Source of the DNA: DATHSN01 sp035464115 | GTDB lineage: Bacteria > Actinomycetota > Acidimicrobiia > Acidimicrobiales > SKKL01 | Assembly: GCA_035464115.1 (NCBI GenBank) | Contig: DATHSN010000319.1 | Coordinates: 1-9,326, forward strand | DNA: 9,326 nucleotides | Direction: 5' to 3' | Shown: positions 1 to 6,496 of the stretch, piece by piece | Numbering within the stretch: position 1 is the first letter of the stretch | How the letters are laid out: the number at the start of each line of letters is the position of its first letter | The notes under the pieces: model-generated | The model's database searches: none | Seen by the model: only the letters and a program-made list of their open reading frames with translations | What the model was told of the DNA's origin: nothing | Made by a program: the position numbers and the translations under genes

Positions 1-148
1 GTCGGCGCGCGCCGACGTCCACGACGCGCTCGCCGGGCTGGGCTACGCCCCCGAGGAGATCCGCGAGGCGCTGCGCGACCTGCCCGCCGACGGCGACGCC
101 TCGCTGCTGTTGAAAGAGGCGCTGCGACGCCTGGCGGTGGCGCGGTGA
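1..148 (+). CDS. ruvA: Holliday junction branch migration protein RuvA, C-terminal end (partial)
   Basis: Only the last 48 complete codons are present; reading begins at base 2 and ends at the TGA at 146-148. The peptide has the pattern of RuvA domain III: a small helical bundle with DALAGLGYAPEEIREAL followed by LLLKEALRRL. In the family this domain is joined by a flexible linker to the tetrameric DNA-binding core. It contacts RuvB and regulates its ATPase during branch migration of Holliday junctions. The DNA-binding OB-fold and helix-hairpin-helix domains would lie upstream of the window. The stop codon overlaps the ruvB start by four bases (GTGA), so the two partners are probably translationally coupled. 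The identification rests on a short fragment but is strongly supported by the adjacent ruvB. Confidence 0.9.
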   Translation, partial: SARADVHDALAGLGYAPEEIREALRDLPADGDASLLLKEALRRLAVAR

Positions 149-1215
149 GAGAGGAGCTGTTGCGCCCCGACGCCACCGACGACGACCTCGTCGTCGAGGG
201 GCCGGTGCACCGCCCCGCCGACGGGCCCGACGACGACGCCGGCCTGCGGCCCCGCCGGCTGGCCGACTTCGTGGGCCAGGCCGAGCTGAAGGACCACCTC
301 GCCATCGTGCTCGAGGCCGCCCGGCGTCGGGGCCAGGCGTCCGACCACCTGCTCTTCGCCGGGCCGCCGGGGCTGGGCAAGACCACGCTGGCCGGCATCG
401 TCGCCACCGAGATGGGCGTCGCCCTGCACGTCACCTCGGGCCCCGCCCTCGAGCGCGCCGGCGACCTCGCCGCCATCCTCACCCAGCTCGGCGATGGCGA
501 CGTGCTCTTCGTCGACGAGATCCACCGCCTGTCGCGCGCCGTCGAAGAGGTCCTCTACCCGGGCATGGAGGACTTCCAGATCGACATCGTGCTCGGCAAG
601 GGCCCCGCGGCGCGGTCGCTGCGCCTCGACCTGCCCCGGTTCACGCTGGTGGGGGCCACCACCCGCACCGGGCTCATCTCCAAGCCGCTCCTCGACCGCT
701 TCGGCCTGGTGGCCCGGCTCGACTACTACACCGCCGCCGATCTCGAGGCCATCGTGGCCCGCGCCGCGGGGATCCTCGACGTCGCCCTCGACCGTGGTGG
801 CGCCGCCGAGATCGCCCGGCGGGCGCGGGGCACGCCCCGCATCGCCAACCGGCTGCTGCGCCGCGTCCGCGACTTCGCCGAGGTGCGCGCCGACGGTCGG
901 GTCGACCACGACACGGCGCGGGCCGGCCTCGCCCTGTTCGGGGTCGACGAGCTCGGACTCGACAAGGTCGACCGGGCCATCCTCTCGGCGCTGTGCGAGC
1001 GCTTCGCCGGCGGTCCCGTCGGGCTCTCCACCCTCGCCATCAGCGTGGGCGAGCCGGCCGAGACCGTCGAAGACGTCTACGAGCCGTTCCTCATCCAGCT
1101 CGGCCTGCTGCTGCGGACCCCCCGCGGCCGCGTCGCCACGCCCTCGGCGTGGAGCCACCTCGGCGTCGAGGCGCCCTCGGGTCCCACCGACGGACCCCCC
1201 AGCCTGTTCGGCTGA
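145..1215 (+). CDS. ruvB: Holliday junction branch migration ATPase RuvB
   Basis: This is a 356-residue AAA+ motor, close to the usual 330-360. RuvB hexamers on either side of RuvA pump DNA through Holliday junctions during recombination and fork repair. Visible motifs are DFVGQ (residues 41-45), Walker A GPPGLGKT (73-80), Walker B with DEIH (124-127), sensor 1 and arginine finger GATTR (170-174, R174), sensor 2 GTPR (229-232) and the C-terminal winged helix with YEPFLIQLG and RTPRGR (about 312-329). The N-terminal 30 or so residues are acidic and poorly conserved in the family. The GTG at 145 overlaps the ruvA stop as GTGA and is the natural coupled start; no strong ribosome site precedes it. 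A TTG at 160 is an in-frame alternative. One oddity is PLLDRFG at 181-187, where the family normally has PLRDRFG. Confidence 0.97.
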   Translation: MREELLRPDATDDDLVVEGPVHRPADGPDDDAGLRPRRLADFVGQAELKDHLAIVLEAARRRGQASDHLLFAGPPGLGKTTLAGIVATEMGVALHVTSGPALERAGDLAAILTQLGDGDVLFVDEIHRLSRAVEEVLYPGMEDFQIDIVLGKGPAARSLRLDLPRFTLVGATTRTGLISKPLLDRFGLVARLDYYTAADLEAIVARAAGILDVALDRGGAAEIARRARGTPRIANRLLRRVRDFAEVRADGRVDHDTARAGLALFGVDELGLDKVDRAILSALCERFAGGPVGLSTLAISVGEPAETVEDVYEPFLIQLGLLLRTPRGRVATPSAWSHLGVEAPSGPTDGPPSLFG

Positions 1216-1230
1216 CGCCCGGCCGGGCCC

Positions 1231-1236
1231 TACCCT
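1231..1236 (+). promoter_or_regulatory. Possible -10 box for a leaderless queA transcript
   Basis: TACCCT fits the actinobacterial TANNNT -10 pattern and ends nine bases before the queA ATG, so transcription would begin at or a few bases before the start codon. No Shine-Dalgarno sequence lies between it and the ATG, which fits a leaderless or near-leaderless mRNA. No TTGACA-like -35 is evident. The same CCCTA-N-C-N-TGC pattern occurs before the minus-strand YqeY-like gene. This is inferred from pattern and spacing only. Confidence 0.35.
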
Positions 1237-1245
1237 GCGTGCGCC

Positions 1246-2286
1246 ATGGACGTCGCCGACCTCGACTACGAGCTCCCGGAGCACCGCATCGCGCAGCAGC
1301 CGGTCGAGCCGCGCGACGCGGCCCGGTTGCTCGTCGACCGCGGTCCGGGCCGCGCACCCGACCACCGCCAGGTCGCCGACCTGCCGTCGCTCCTGGGCCC
1401 CGGCGACGTCATGGTGGTGAACGACACCCGGGTGCTGCGGGCCCGGCTCCGGCTGCAGAAGGCCACCGGCGGGGCGGTCGAGGTGCTCCTGCTCGAGGCC
1501 ACCGTCGACGGCTGGGAGGCGCTGGTCCGCCCGAGCCGCAAGGTCCCGCCCGGCACCGAGCTGCTCGTCGCGGGCAGCGAGGCCCCGCTGGTCCGCGTCG
1601 ACGACGACCTCGGCGACGGTCGCCGCCGGGTCCGCCTGCTCGCCGGCGGCGACGACCTCGAGGTGCTCGAGCGCCACGGCGACGTCCCGCTGCCGCCCTA
1701 CGTGCGCGAGCGCCTGGCCGACCCCGAGCGCTACCAGACGGTCTACGCGGCCCGGCCCGGCTCGGTCGCCGCCCCCACCGCGGGGCTGCACCTCACCCCG
1801 GCCGTGCTCGACGGGTGCCGCGACGCAGGCGTCGAGATCCACCGCGTCGAGCTGGGGGTGGGGCTCGGCACGTTCCGACCGATCGCCGTCGACCGGGTCG
1901 AGGACCACGAGATGCACGAGGAGCGCTACGTCGTCCCCGAGACCACCCTCGCCGCCTGCCGGCGCGCCCGACGGGTGCTCGCGGTCGGCACCACCTCGGT
2001 GCGGGCGCTCGAGTCGGCGGCCGCCACCGGCCGCCTCGAGGGGCGCACCGACCTGTTCATCCACGGCGACCACCCGTGGCGCATCGTCGACCTGCTGCTC
2101 ACCAACTTCCACGTCCCCCGGTCGTCGCTGCTCGCCATGATCGACGCGTTCGTGGGACCACGGTGGCGCGACCTCTACGCCGAGGCGCTGGCGGGCGACT
2201 ACCGCTTCTTGTCGTTCGGCGACGCCATGGTGCTGCGTCGCAGCCGCGGTGGCGAGCGCCCGATCCCCGGCGAGGACCAGCCGTGA
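1246..2286 (+). CDS. queA: tRNA preQ1(34) S-adenosylmethionine ribosyltransferase-isomerase QueA
   Basis: This 346-residue protein has the usual length for QueA. QueA transfers and isomerises the ribose of AdoMet onto preQ1 at position 34 of GUN-anticodon tRNAs, giving epoxyqueuosine, the penultimate step of queuosine synthesis. Family landmarks are all present: YELPEHRIAQQP and RDAARLLV near the N-terminus (8-30), VNDTRVLRARL (58-68), TGGAVEVLLLE (74-84), GDVPLPPY (145-152), RYQTVYA (162-168), SVAAPTAGLHLT (173-184), GVGLGTFRPI (204-213), MHEERY (223-228), AVGTTSVRALES (246-257) and TNFHVPRSSLLAMIDAF (286-302). The ATG at 1246 places the conserved N-terminus correctly. No Shine-Dalgarno is seen, and a -10-like box just upstream suggests a leaderless message. 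The gene lies 30 bp after ruvB, and its stop overlaps the tgt start by four bases, matching their consecutive roles. Confidence 0.97.
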   Translation: MDVADLDYELPEHRIAQQPVEPRDAARLLVDRGPGRAPDHRQVADLPSLLGPGDVMVVNDTRVLRARLRLQKATGGAVEVLLLEATVDGWEALVRPSRKVPPGTELLVAGSEAPLVRVDDDLGDGRRRVRLLAGGDDLEVLERHGDVPLPPYVRERLADPERYQTVYAARPGSVAAPTAGLHLTPAVLDGCRDAGVEIHRVELGVGLGTFRPIAVDRVEDHEMHEERYVVPETTLAACRRARRVLAVGTTSVRALESAAATGRLEGRTDLFIHGDHPWRIVDLLLTNFHVPRSSLLAMIDAFVGPRWRDLYAEALAGDYRFLSFGDAMVLRRSRGGERPIPGEDQP

Positions 2287-3437
2287 AGCACATCCTCACC
2301 GTCGAGGCCCAGGAGGGTCGGGCCCGCGCCGGGCGGGTCGTCACCCCCCGCGGCGAGTACCGCACCCCCGTGTTCATGCCGGTGGGGACCCGGGGCGCGG
2401 TGCGCACCCTCGCCGCCGACGACCTCGAGCGACTCGGCGTGCAGATCGTCCTCGGCAACACGTACCACCTCATGCTGCGCCCCGGCGCCGACCTCATCGA
2501 CCGCCTCGGCGGCCTGCACGGGTTCACCGACTGGGGCGGGCACGTCCTCACCGACTCGGGTGGCTACCAGATCCTCTCGCTCGAGCCGAAGATCGACGAC
2601 GAGGGGGCGGTGTTCCGCAGCACCTACGACGGCTCCACCCACCGGCTCACACCCGAGGGCGCGGCCGAGATCCAGTGCGCCCTCGGCTCCGACATCCAGA
2701 TGGTGCTCGACGTGTGCCCACCGCTGCCGTCCCCGCCCGAGGTCGTGCGCGCCGCGGTCGACCGCACGTCGCTGTGGGCGGCACGGGGTCGTGCCGCGTT
2801 CCTGGCCGAGCGCGAGCGTCGCCTCGACTCGGGTCGCGACCCGGCCCAGTTCGGCATCGTCCAGGGCGGGGTCGACGCCGCGCTGCGCGTCGAGAGCGCC
2901 CGGCGCACGGTCGAGGTGGGCTTCGACGGCTACGCCGTCGGCGGCTTGTCGGTGGGGGAGACGCGCGACCAGATGGTCGAGGCCCTGGCCGCCGCGGTCG
3001 ACGAGCTCCCGGCCGACCAGCCCCGCTACTTCATGGGGCTCGGCGACCCCGTCGGCCTGGTCGAGGCCGTCCACCTCGGCATCGACATGTTCGACTGCGT
3101 GCTGCCCACCCGACTGGGCCGCCACGGCACGGTGCTCACCTCCGAGGGGCGCATGAACCTGCGCAACGCCCGGTTCGCCACCGACGACGGACCCCTCGAC
3201 CCCGGGTTCCCCACCGACCCCAGCGGGCGCTACTCGCGGGCCTACCTGCGCCACCTGCTCTCGGTCGACGAGCCCACCGCGGCGCGGGTCCTCACCCTGC
3301 ACAACGTGGCGTGGACGCTCGATCTGGTCGACTCCATGCGCGCCGCCATCGTCGACGGGACCTTCGCCGACCGGCGGCGGCGCATCCTCGACGTGTGGGC
3401 GCCCCGTCGCGCCGGCGACGGCCACGGGGCCGACTAG
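2283..3437 (+). CDS. tgt: tRNA-guanine transglycosylase (queuine/preQ1 type) lacking zinc cysteines
   Basis: This 384-residue TIM-barrel enzyme exchanges guanine 34 for preQ1 in tRNAs for Asp, Asn, His and Tyr. Visible landmarks are TPVFMPVGT (28-36), LGNTYHLMLRPG (57-68), DSGGYQ with catalytic D91, GIVQGG (191-196), GGLSVGE (220-226), YFMGLG (249-254) and FDCVLPTR with nucleophile D271. The C-terminal zinc region is abnormal. Between LDP (305-307) and YSRAYL (317-322) the usual C-x-C-x2-C is replaced at the same spacing by F309, T311 and S314, while the fourth ligand, the His of LHN (H340), remains. The substrate-site DEC motif reads DVC (143-145). The GTG start overlaps the queA stop (GTGA), with a weak GAGG at 2272-2275. 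Queuosine context and intact catalytic residues argue for a working enzyme, but metal binding as in the classic enzyme seems impossible. Confidence 0.95.
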   Translation: MKHILTVEAQEGRARAGRVVTPRGEYRTPVFMPVGTRGAVRTLAADDLERLGVQIVLGNTYHLMLRPGADLIDRLGGLHGFTDWGGHVLTDSGGYQILSLEPKIDDEGAVFRSTYDGSTHRLTPEGAAEIQCALGSDIQMVLDVCPPLPSPPEVVRAAVDRTSLWAARGRAAFLAERERRLDSGRDPAQFGIVQGGVDAALRVESARRTVEVGFDGYAVGGLSVGETRDQMVEALAAAVDELPADQPRYFMGLGDPVGLVEAVHLGIDMFDCVLPTRLGRHGTVLTSEGRMNLRNARFATDDGPLDPGFPTDPSGRYSRAYLRHLLSVDEPTAARVLTLHNVAWTLDLVDSMRAAIVDGTFADRRRRILDVWAPRRAGDGHGAD

Positions 3438-3440
3438 CCT
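3435..3440 (+). promoter_or_regulatory. Possible -10 box overlapping the tgt stop codon
   Basis: TAGCCT fits TANNNT, and its first three bases are the tgt stop codon TAG. It would give a leader of roughly 30 bases before the yajC GTG at 3476, which has a good GGAGG ribosome site at 3462-3466. No -35 element is recognisable. It could be an internal promoter that lets yajC-secD-secF be expressed apart from the upstream genes, or a chance match. Confidence 0.2.
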
Positions 3441-3475
3441 CCGTCACCGGCCCTGACCCCTGGAGGACCGTCATC

Positions 3476-3763
3476 GTGGGCGGATTGATCCTGCTCGTCC
3501 TGCTCGCCGTCATGTGGGCGGTGCTCATCATCCCGCAGCAGCGTCGGCTGAAGCGCCAGCGCGAGCTGGTGGCGTCCATCAAGGTGGGCGACGACGTGAT
3601 GATCGCCGCCGGCATCTACGGGACCGTCACCGGTGAGGACGACGACGATCTGTTCCTCGAGATCGCTCCCGCCGTCGAGATCCGCGTCTCGCGGGCCGCC
3701 GTCGCCCAGAGGGTCGAGTTCGAGGACGTCGACGACACCGAGACCGGCCGGTCCGACAGCTGA
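3476..3763 (+). CDS. yajC: Preprotein translocase accessory subunit YajC
   Basis: This is a 95-residue small membrane protein, in the usual 85-130 range. YajC joins SecD and SecF in a complex that associates with the SecYEG export channel; its exact role is not settled. Residues 2-20 form one N-terminal membrane helix (LILLVLLAVMWAVLIIPQQ), followed by a basic stretch RRLKRQRE that favours a cytoplasmic C-terminus. The diagnostic core KVGDDVMIAAGIYGTVTG (36-53) and LEIAPAVEIRVSRAAV (60-75) follow, then an acidic tail. The GTG at 3476 is chosen because GGAGG at 3462-3466 precedes it by nine bases and it places the membrane helix at the very N-terminus. Its TGA overlaps the secD ATG by one base (TGATG), indicating coupled translation. 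Confidence 0.93.
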   Translation: MGGLILLVLLAVMWAVLIIPQQRRLKRQRELVASIKVGDDVMIAAGIYGTVTGEDDDDLFLEIAPAVEIRVSRAAVAQRVEFEDVDDTETGRSDS

Positions 3764-5310
3764 TGCGTCGCTCCGAGGCGCTGCCGCTGGCGGCGATGGT
3801 GCTCGTCACCATCGCCGCGCTGGCGTTCACGTTCGTCAACGACAACCGGCCGCTGCTCGGCCTCGACCTCCAGGGCGGGGTGTCCGTGGTGCTCCAGCCC
3901 ACCGAGGAGGTCGACGAGGAGCAGATCGACCAGGCCATCGACATCATCCGCCGCCGGGTCGACGCCCTCGGCGTGGCCGAGCCCGACATCTCGCGTCAGG
4001 GCAGCACCGTGCTGGTGCAGCTGCCCGGTGTCGACGACCCGCAGCGGGCGCTCGACCTCGTCGGCCAGACCGCCGAGCTGCGGTTCCGGCCCGTGCTCGA
4101 CATCATCCCGCCCGAGGGCATCGACCTGTCCGAGAGCCTGGCCACCACGACGACCGCGGCGGGCGACACCACCGACACCACGACCGGCGACACGGACGAG
4201 ACGACGCCCACCACGGTCGACCCGCTCGCCGATCTCCAGGCCCAGATCGATCGGCCCACCACCGCCCCCGAGGACGACGACCCCGACGTCGAGGTGATCC
4301 TGCCGCAGGTCGACGACGACGGCGAGGTCGTGCAGCGCTTCGTGCTCGGCCCGTCCGCGCTGCGCGGCGACGCCCTCAGCACCGCCAACGCCATCCTCCA
4401 GGGCATCTCGGAGTGGGTGGTCAACGTCGAGTTCCGCGGCGGGGCCGACGGGATCGACGGCTTCAACCAGATCTCGGCCAGCTGCCACGCCCGCACACCC
4501 CAGTGCCCCACCGGCCAGCTCGCCATCGTGCTCGACAGCGAGGTCGTGTCGGCCCCCGCCATCCAGCCCACCAACGCCACCTTCGTGCCCTTCTCCGCCG
4601 ACCAGGTGGTCATCAGCGGTGGGTTCGACGAGGCCACGGCCAAGGACCTGGCGCTGGTCCTGCGCTTCGGCGCCCTCCCCGTCGAGCTCGAACCCCAGCA
4701 GACCCAGACGGTGTCGGCCAGCATCGGCGGCGACGCCCTCGACGCCGGCATCACCGCCGGCCTCGTCGGCCTCGCCCTCGTGGCCGTCTACATGCTCGCC
4801 TACTACCGCCTGCTCGGGTTGGTGGCCATCATCAGCCTGCTGGTGTCGTTCGCCCTGCTCTGGTCGATCGTCTCCTGGCTCGGCGAGACCCAGGGCCTCG
4901 CCCTCACCCTCGCCGGCGTCACCGGCCTCATCGTCTCCATCGGTGTGTCGGTCGACTCCAACGTCGTCTACTTCGAGAACATCAAGGAAGACGTGCGGGG
5001 CGGCCGCCCGGTGCGGTCGTCGGTCGAGCGCTCGTTCGCCGGGGCGTTCTCCACCATCGTCAAGGCCGACGTCACCACCCTCATCGGCGCCACCCTGCTC
5101 TACCTGCTCACCATCGGGCCGGTGCGGGGCTTCGCCCTCTACCTGGGCCTGGCCACCCTGCTCGACCTGGTGGTGTCCTACTTCTTGATGCGCCCGCTCG
5201 TGGTCTGGCTCGGGCGCTCGTCGCTGCGCGACCGGCCCCGTCTGCTCGGCATCCCCCTCGCCGACCCGGCCCCGGCGCCCGCCCCCGCCATGGCAGGAGG
5301 TGGCTCGTGA
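3763..5310 (+). CDS. secD: Protein translocase subunit SecD
   Basis: This 515-residue RND-family membrane protein works with SecF to drive late steps of Sec export using the proton gradient. Topology as read: one membrane helix near 7-25, the motif GLDLQGG (33-39), a large extracytoplasmic P1 domain to about 320, then five helices (about 327-348, 351-372, 378-397, 437-453 and 456-480). The signature VSVDSNVVYFENIKEDV (395-411) carries D398, equivalent to the conserved Asp needed for proton coupling, followed by GAFSTIVKADVTTLI. Within P1 lies a Thr/Asp/Glu-rich low-complexity insert (about 127-188), then a cysteine pair C241/C248 just before GQLAIVLDSEVVSAPAI. The tail is Pro/Ala-rich. Start and stop overlap yajC by one base and secF by four, so the three genes are one translational unit. 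Confidence 0.97.
   Translation: MRRSEALPLAAMVLVTIAALAFTFVNDNRPLLGLDLQGGVSVVLQPTEEVDEEQIDQAIDIIRRRVDALGVAEPDISRQGSTVLVQLPGVDDPQRALDLVGQTAELRFRPVLDIIPPEGIDLSESLATTTTAAGDTTDTTTGDTDETTPTTVDPLADLQAQIDRPTTAPEDDDPDVEVILPQVDDDGEVVQRFVLGPSALRGDALSTANAILQGISEWVVNVEFRGGADGIDGFNQISASCHARTPQCPTGQLAIVLDSEVVSAPAIQPTNATFVPFSADQVVISGGFDEATAKDLALVLRFGALPVELEPQQTQTVSASIGGDALDAGITAGLVGLALVAVYMLAYYRLLGLVAIISLLVSFALLWSIVSWLGETQGLALTLAGVTGLIVSIGVSVDSNVVYFENIKEDVRGGRPVRSSVERSFAGAFSTIVKADVTTLIGATLLYLLTIGPVRGFALYLGLATLLDLVVSYFLMRPLVVWLGRSSLRDRPRLLGIPLADPAPAPAPAMAGGGS
4141..4326 (+). other. Low-complexity Thr/acidic segment within secD
   Basis: This part of secD codes for about 62 residues (127-188), first rich in Thr, Asp and Gly (TTTTAAGDTTDTTTGDTDETT) and then in Asp/Glu (PEDDDPDVEV and DDDGEVV). 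The codons alternate among ACC, ACG and GAC without an exact tandem repeat. It sits in the extracytoplasmic P1 head and interrupts otherwise recognisable SecD sequence, so it is probably a disordered, surface-exposed linker. Long hydrophilic inserts at this place are known in other actinobacterial SecD proteins. Confidence 0.6.
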
Positions 5311-6437
5311 GCCTCAGGCACCGGCTCTACTCCGGCAACCCCGGCTTCGACTTCCGCCCCGCCTGGCGCCGCGCCCTCGTGGTGTCGGTGGTGCTCGTCG
5401 CCATCTGCGGCGCATCGCTCGCCGTGCGCGGCCTCGAGCTCGGCATCGACTTCGAGGGGGGCGGCGTGTGGGAGGTGCCCACCGACGACCTCTCGGTGGC
5501 CGACACCCGCGACGCGCTGCGCCCGGTCGGCCACGAGGACGCCCGCATCCAGGTGCTCACCGACGCCACCGGTGGCCGCTCCATCCGGGTCCAGGCCGGC
5601 GTCGACGCGGTCGACGACAGCCAGGACATCGCCGAGGCGCTGGCCGAGGCGGCCGGGGTGCCGGTCGGCGAGGTCGCCATCAACACCGTCGGGCCGTCGT
5701 GGGGCGACGAGATCACCAGCGCGGCCCAGCGGGCGCTGGTGTTCTTCTTCATCGCCATCGCGGCCTACATCGCCATCCGCCTCGAGTGGCGGATGTCGGT
5801 GGGCGCGCTCGTGGCCGTGGTCCACGACATCATCATCAGCGTCGGCATCTACTCGCTGTTCCAGTTCACGGTGACGCCGGCGACGATCATCGCCTTCCTC
5901 ACCATCCTCGGCTACTCGCTCTACGACACGGTCGTGGTGTTCGACAAGCTGCGCGAGACGTCACGGCTGGTCGGCGTCGCCACCCGGCACACCTACACCG
6001 ACATGGCGAACCACGCCACCAACGAGGTGTTCATGCGGTCGGTGAACACCAGCATCACGTCGCTGCTCCCGGTGGTGTCGATGCTCGTCGTCGGGTCGTG
6101 GCTCCTCGGCGCCGCTCCCCTCCAGGAGTTCGCGGTGGCGCTCACCGTGGGACTGCTCGTGGGTGCCTACTCGTCGATCTTCGTGGCCACCCCCGTGGTC
6201 GTGTGGCTCAAGGAGCGCGAGCCGGCCAACGTCGAGATCCGGCATCGGCTCGCCGAGCGCGGGATCGGCACGCCCACCCCCGCCGAGTCGGCCGAGGTGG
6301 CCGCGTCGTCCTACGTCACCGCGCCGGCGGCACCGCGGGTCCCGGGCGTGCCGTCGAAGGTGGCGCCCACGCCGGTGCCGCCCCGGCCGAGCGGTGCCGT
6401 CCCACCCCGGCCCCGCAAGAAGGGGAAACGGCGCTAG
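5307..6437 (+). CDS. secF: Protein translocase subunit SecF
   Basis: This 376-residue membrane partner of SecD has a membrane helix near 22-42, GIDFEGG (47-53), a short extracytoplasmic P4 domain to about 140, and five further helices (about 142-158, 164-184, 190-212, 249-268 and 276-300). The SecF signature GYSLYDTVVVFDKLRE (202-217) contains D207, matching the conserved Asp of the family, and RSVNTSITSLLP (244-255) follows. After the last helix comes a cytoplasmic tail of about 75 residues, rich in Pro and Ala and ending KKGKRR; it has no recognised domain and may touch ribosomes or lipids. The GTG at 5307 is chosen because AGGAGG at 5295-5300 sits six bases upstream and the start overlaps the secD stop as GTGA. 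This is the best ribosome site inside the cluster. Confidence 0.97.
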   Translation: MSLRHRLYSGNPGFDFRPAWRRALVVSVVLVAICGASLAVRGLELGIDFEGGGVWEVPTDDLSVADTRDALRPVGHEDARIQVLTDATGGRSIRVQAGVDAVDDSQDIAEALAEAAGVPVGEVAINTVGPSWGDEITSAAQRALVFFFIAIAAYIAIRLEWRMSVGALVAVVHDIIISVGIYSLFQFTVTPATIIAFLTILGYSLYDTVVVFDKLRETSRLVGVATRHTYTDMANHATNEVFMRSVNTSITSLLPVVSMLVVGSWLLGAAPLQEFAVALTVGLLVGAYSSIFVATPVVVWLKEREPANVEIRHRLAERGIGTPTPAESAEVAASSYVTAPAAPRVPGVPSKVAPTPVPPRPSGAVPPRPRKKGKRR

Positions 6438-6441
6438 CCGG

Positions 6442-6447
6442 TAGTCT
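6442..6447 (+). promoter_or_regulatory. Possible -10 box upstream of rel
   Basis: TAGTCT matches TANNNT and lies four bases after the secF stop. It predicts a transcript start near 6453-6455, giving a short leader before the SD-led GTG at 6501, or a leaderless message from the in-frame GTG at 6453. No clear -35 is seen. A separate rel promoter would make sense for a stringent-response gene, but the match is short and may be chance. Confidence 0.35.
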
Positions 6448-6458
6448 CGGCAGTGGGA

Positions 6459-6481
6459 ACCGCCGGGCACCGGTCGGCGGT
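6459..6481 (+). promoter_or_regulatory. Hairpin in the rel leader
   Basis: ACCGCCG at 6459-6465 and CGGCGGT at 6475-6481 are perfect complements around a nine-base loop, a seven-pair GC-rich stem. It ends seven bases before the AGGAGG ribosome site of rel. There is no following T run, so it does not look like an intrinsic terminator. It could be a leader structure affecting rel translation, or chance in GC-rich DNA. Confidence 0.3.
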
Positions 6482-6487
6482 CGAGCG

Positions 6488-6496
6488 AGGAGGAGG
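6488..6496 (+). promoter_or_regulatory. Ribosome binding site of rel (decides the start)
   Basis: AGGAGGAGG contains two overlapping copies of AGGAGG; the first ends seven bases before the GTG at 6501. This near-perfect anti-16S match favours the GTG at 6501 over the in-frame GTG at 6453, which has no ribosome site. Confidence 0.75.

Noticed and set aside
1217..1228. Perfect 12-base palindrome GCCCGGCCGGGC just after ruvB
   Set aside because: It could form only a four-pair stem and has no T run, so it is not a credible terminator; short GC palindromes are common at this base composition.
43..2112. Very long open frame (689 codons) on the minus strand opposite ruvB and queA
   Set aside because: Its product is a low-complexity Gly/Val/Asp/Arg-rich chain with no motifs. 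The + strand there encodes unmistakable RuvB and QueA. Long antisense frames are expected in GC-rich DNA, where stop codons are rare.
993..2282. Open frame running upstream from tgt through ruvB and queA
   Set aside because: The upstream part is Arg/Pro/Ala-rich shadow sequence. Tgt similarity begins only at the GTG at 2283, which overlaps the queA stop in the normal operon manner.
2199..3425. 408-codon minus-strand open frame opposite tgt
   Set aside because: The composition is that of a GC-rich antisense shadow, with no recognisable domain, and it lies fully opposite a clear tgt gene.
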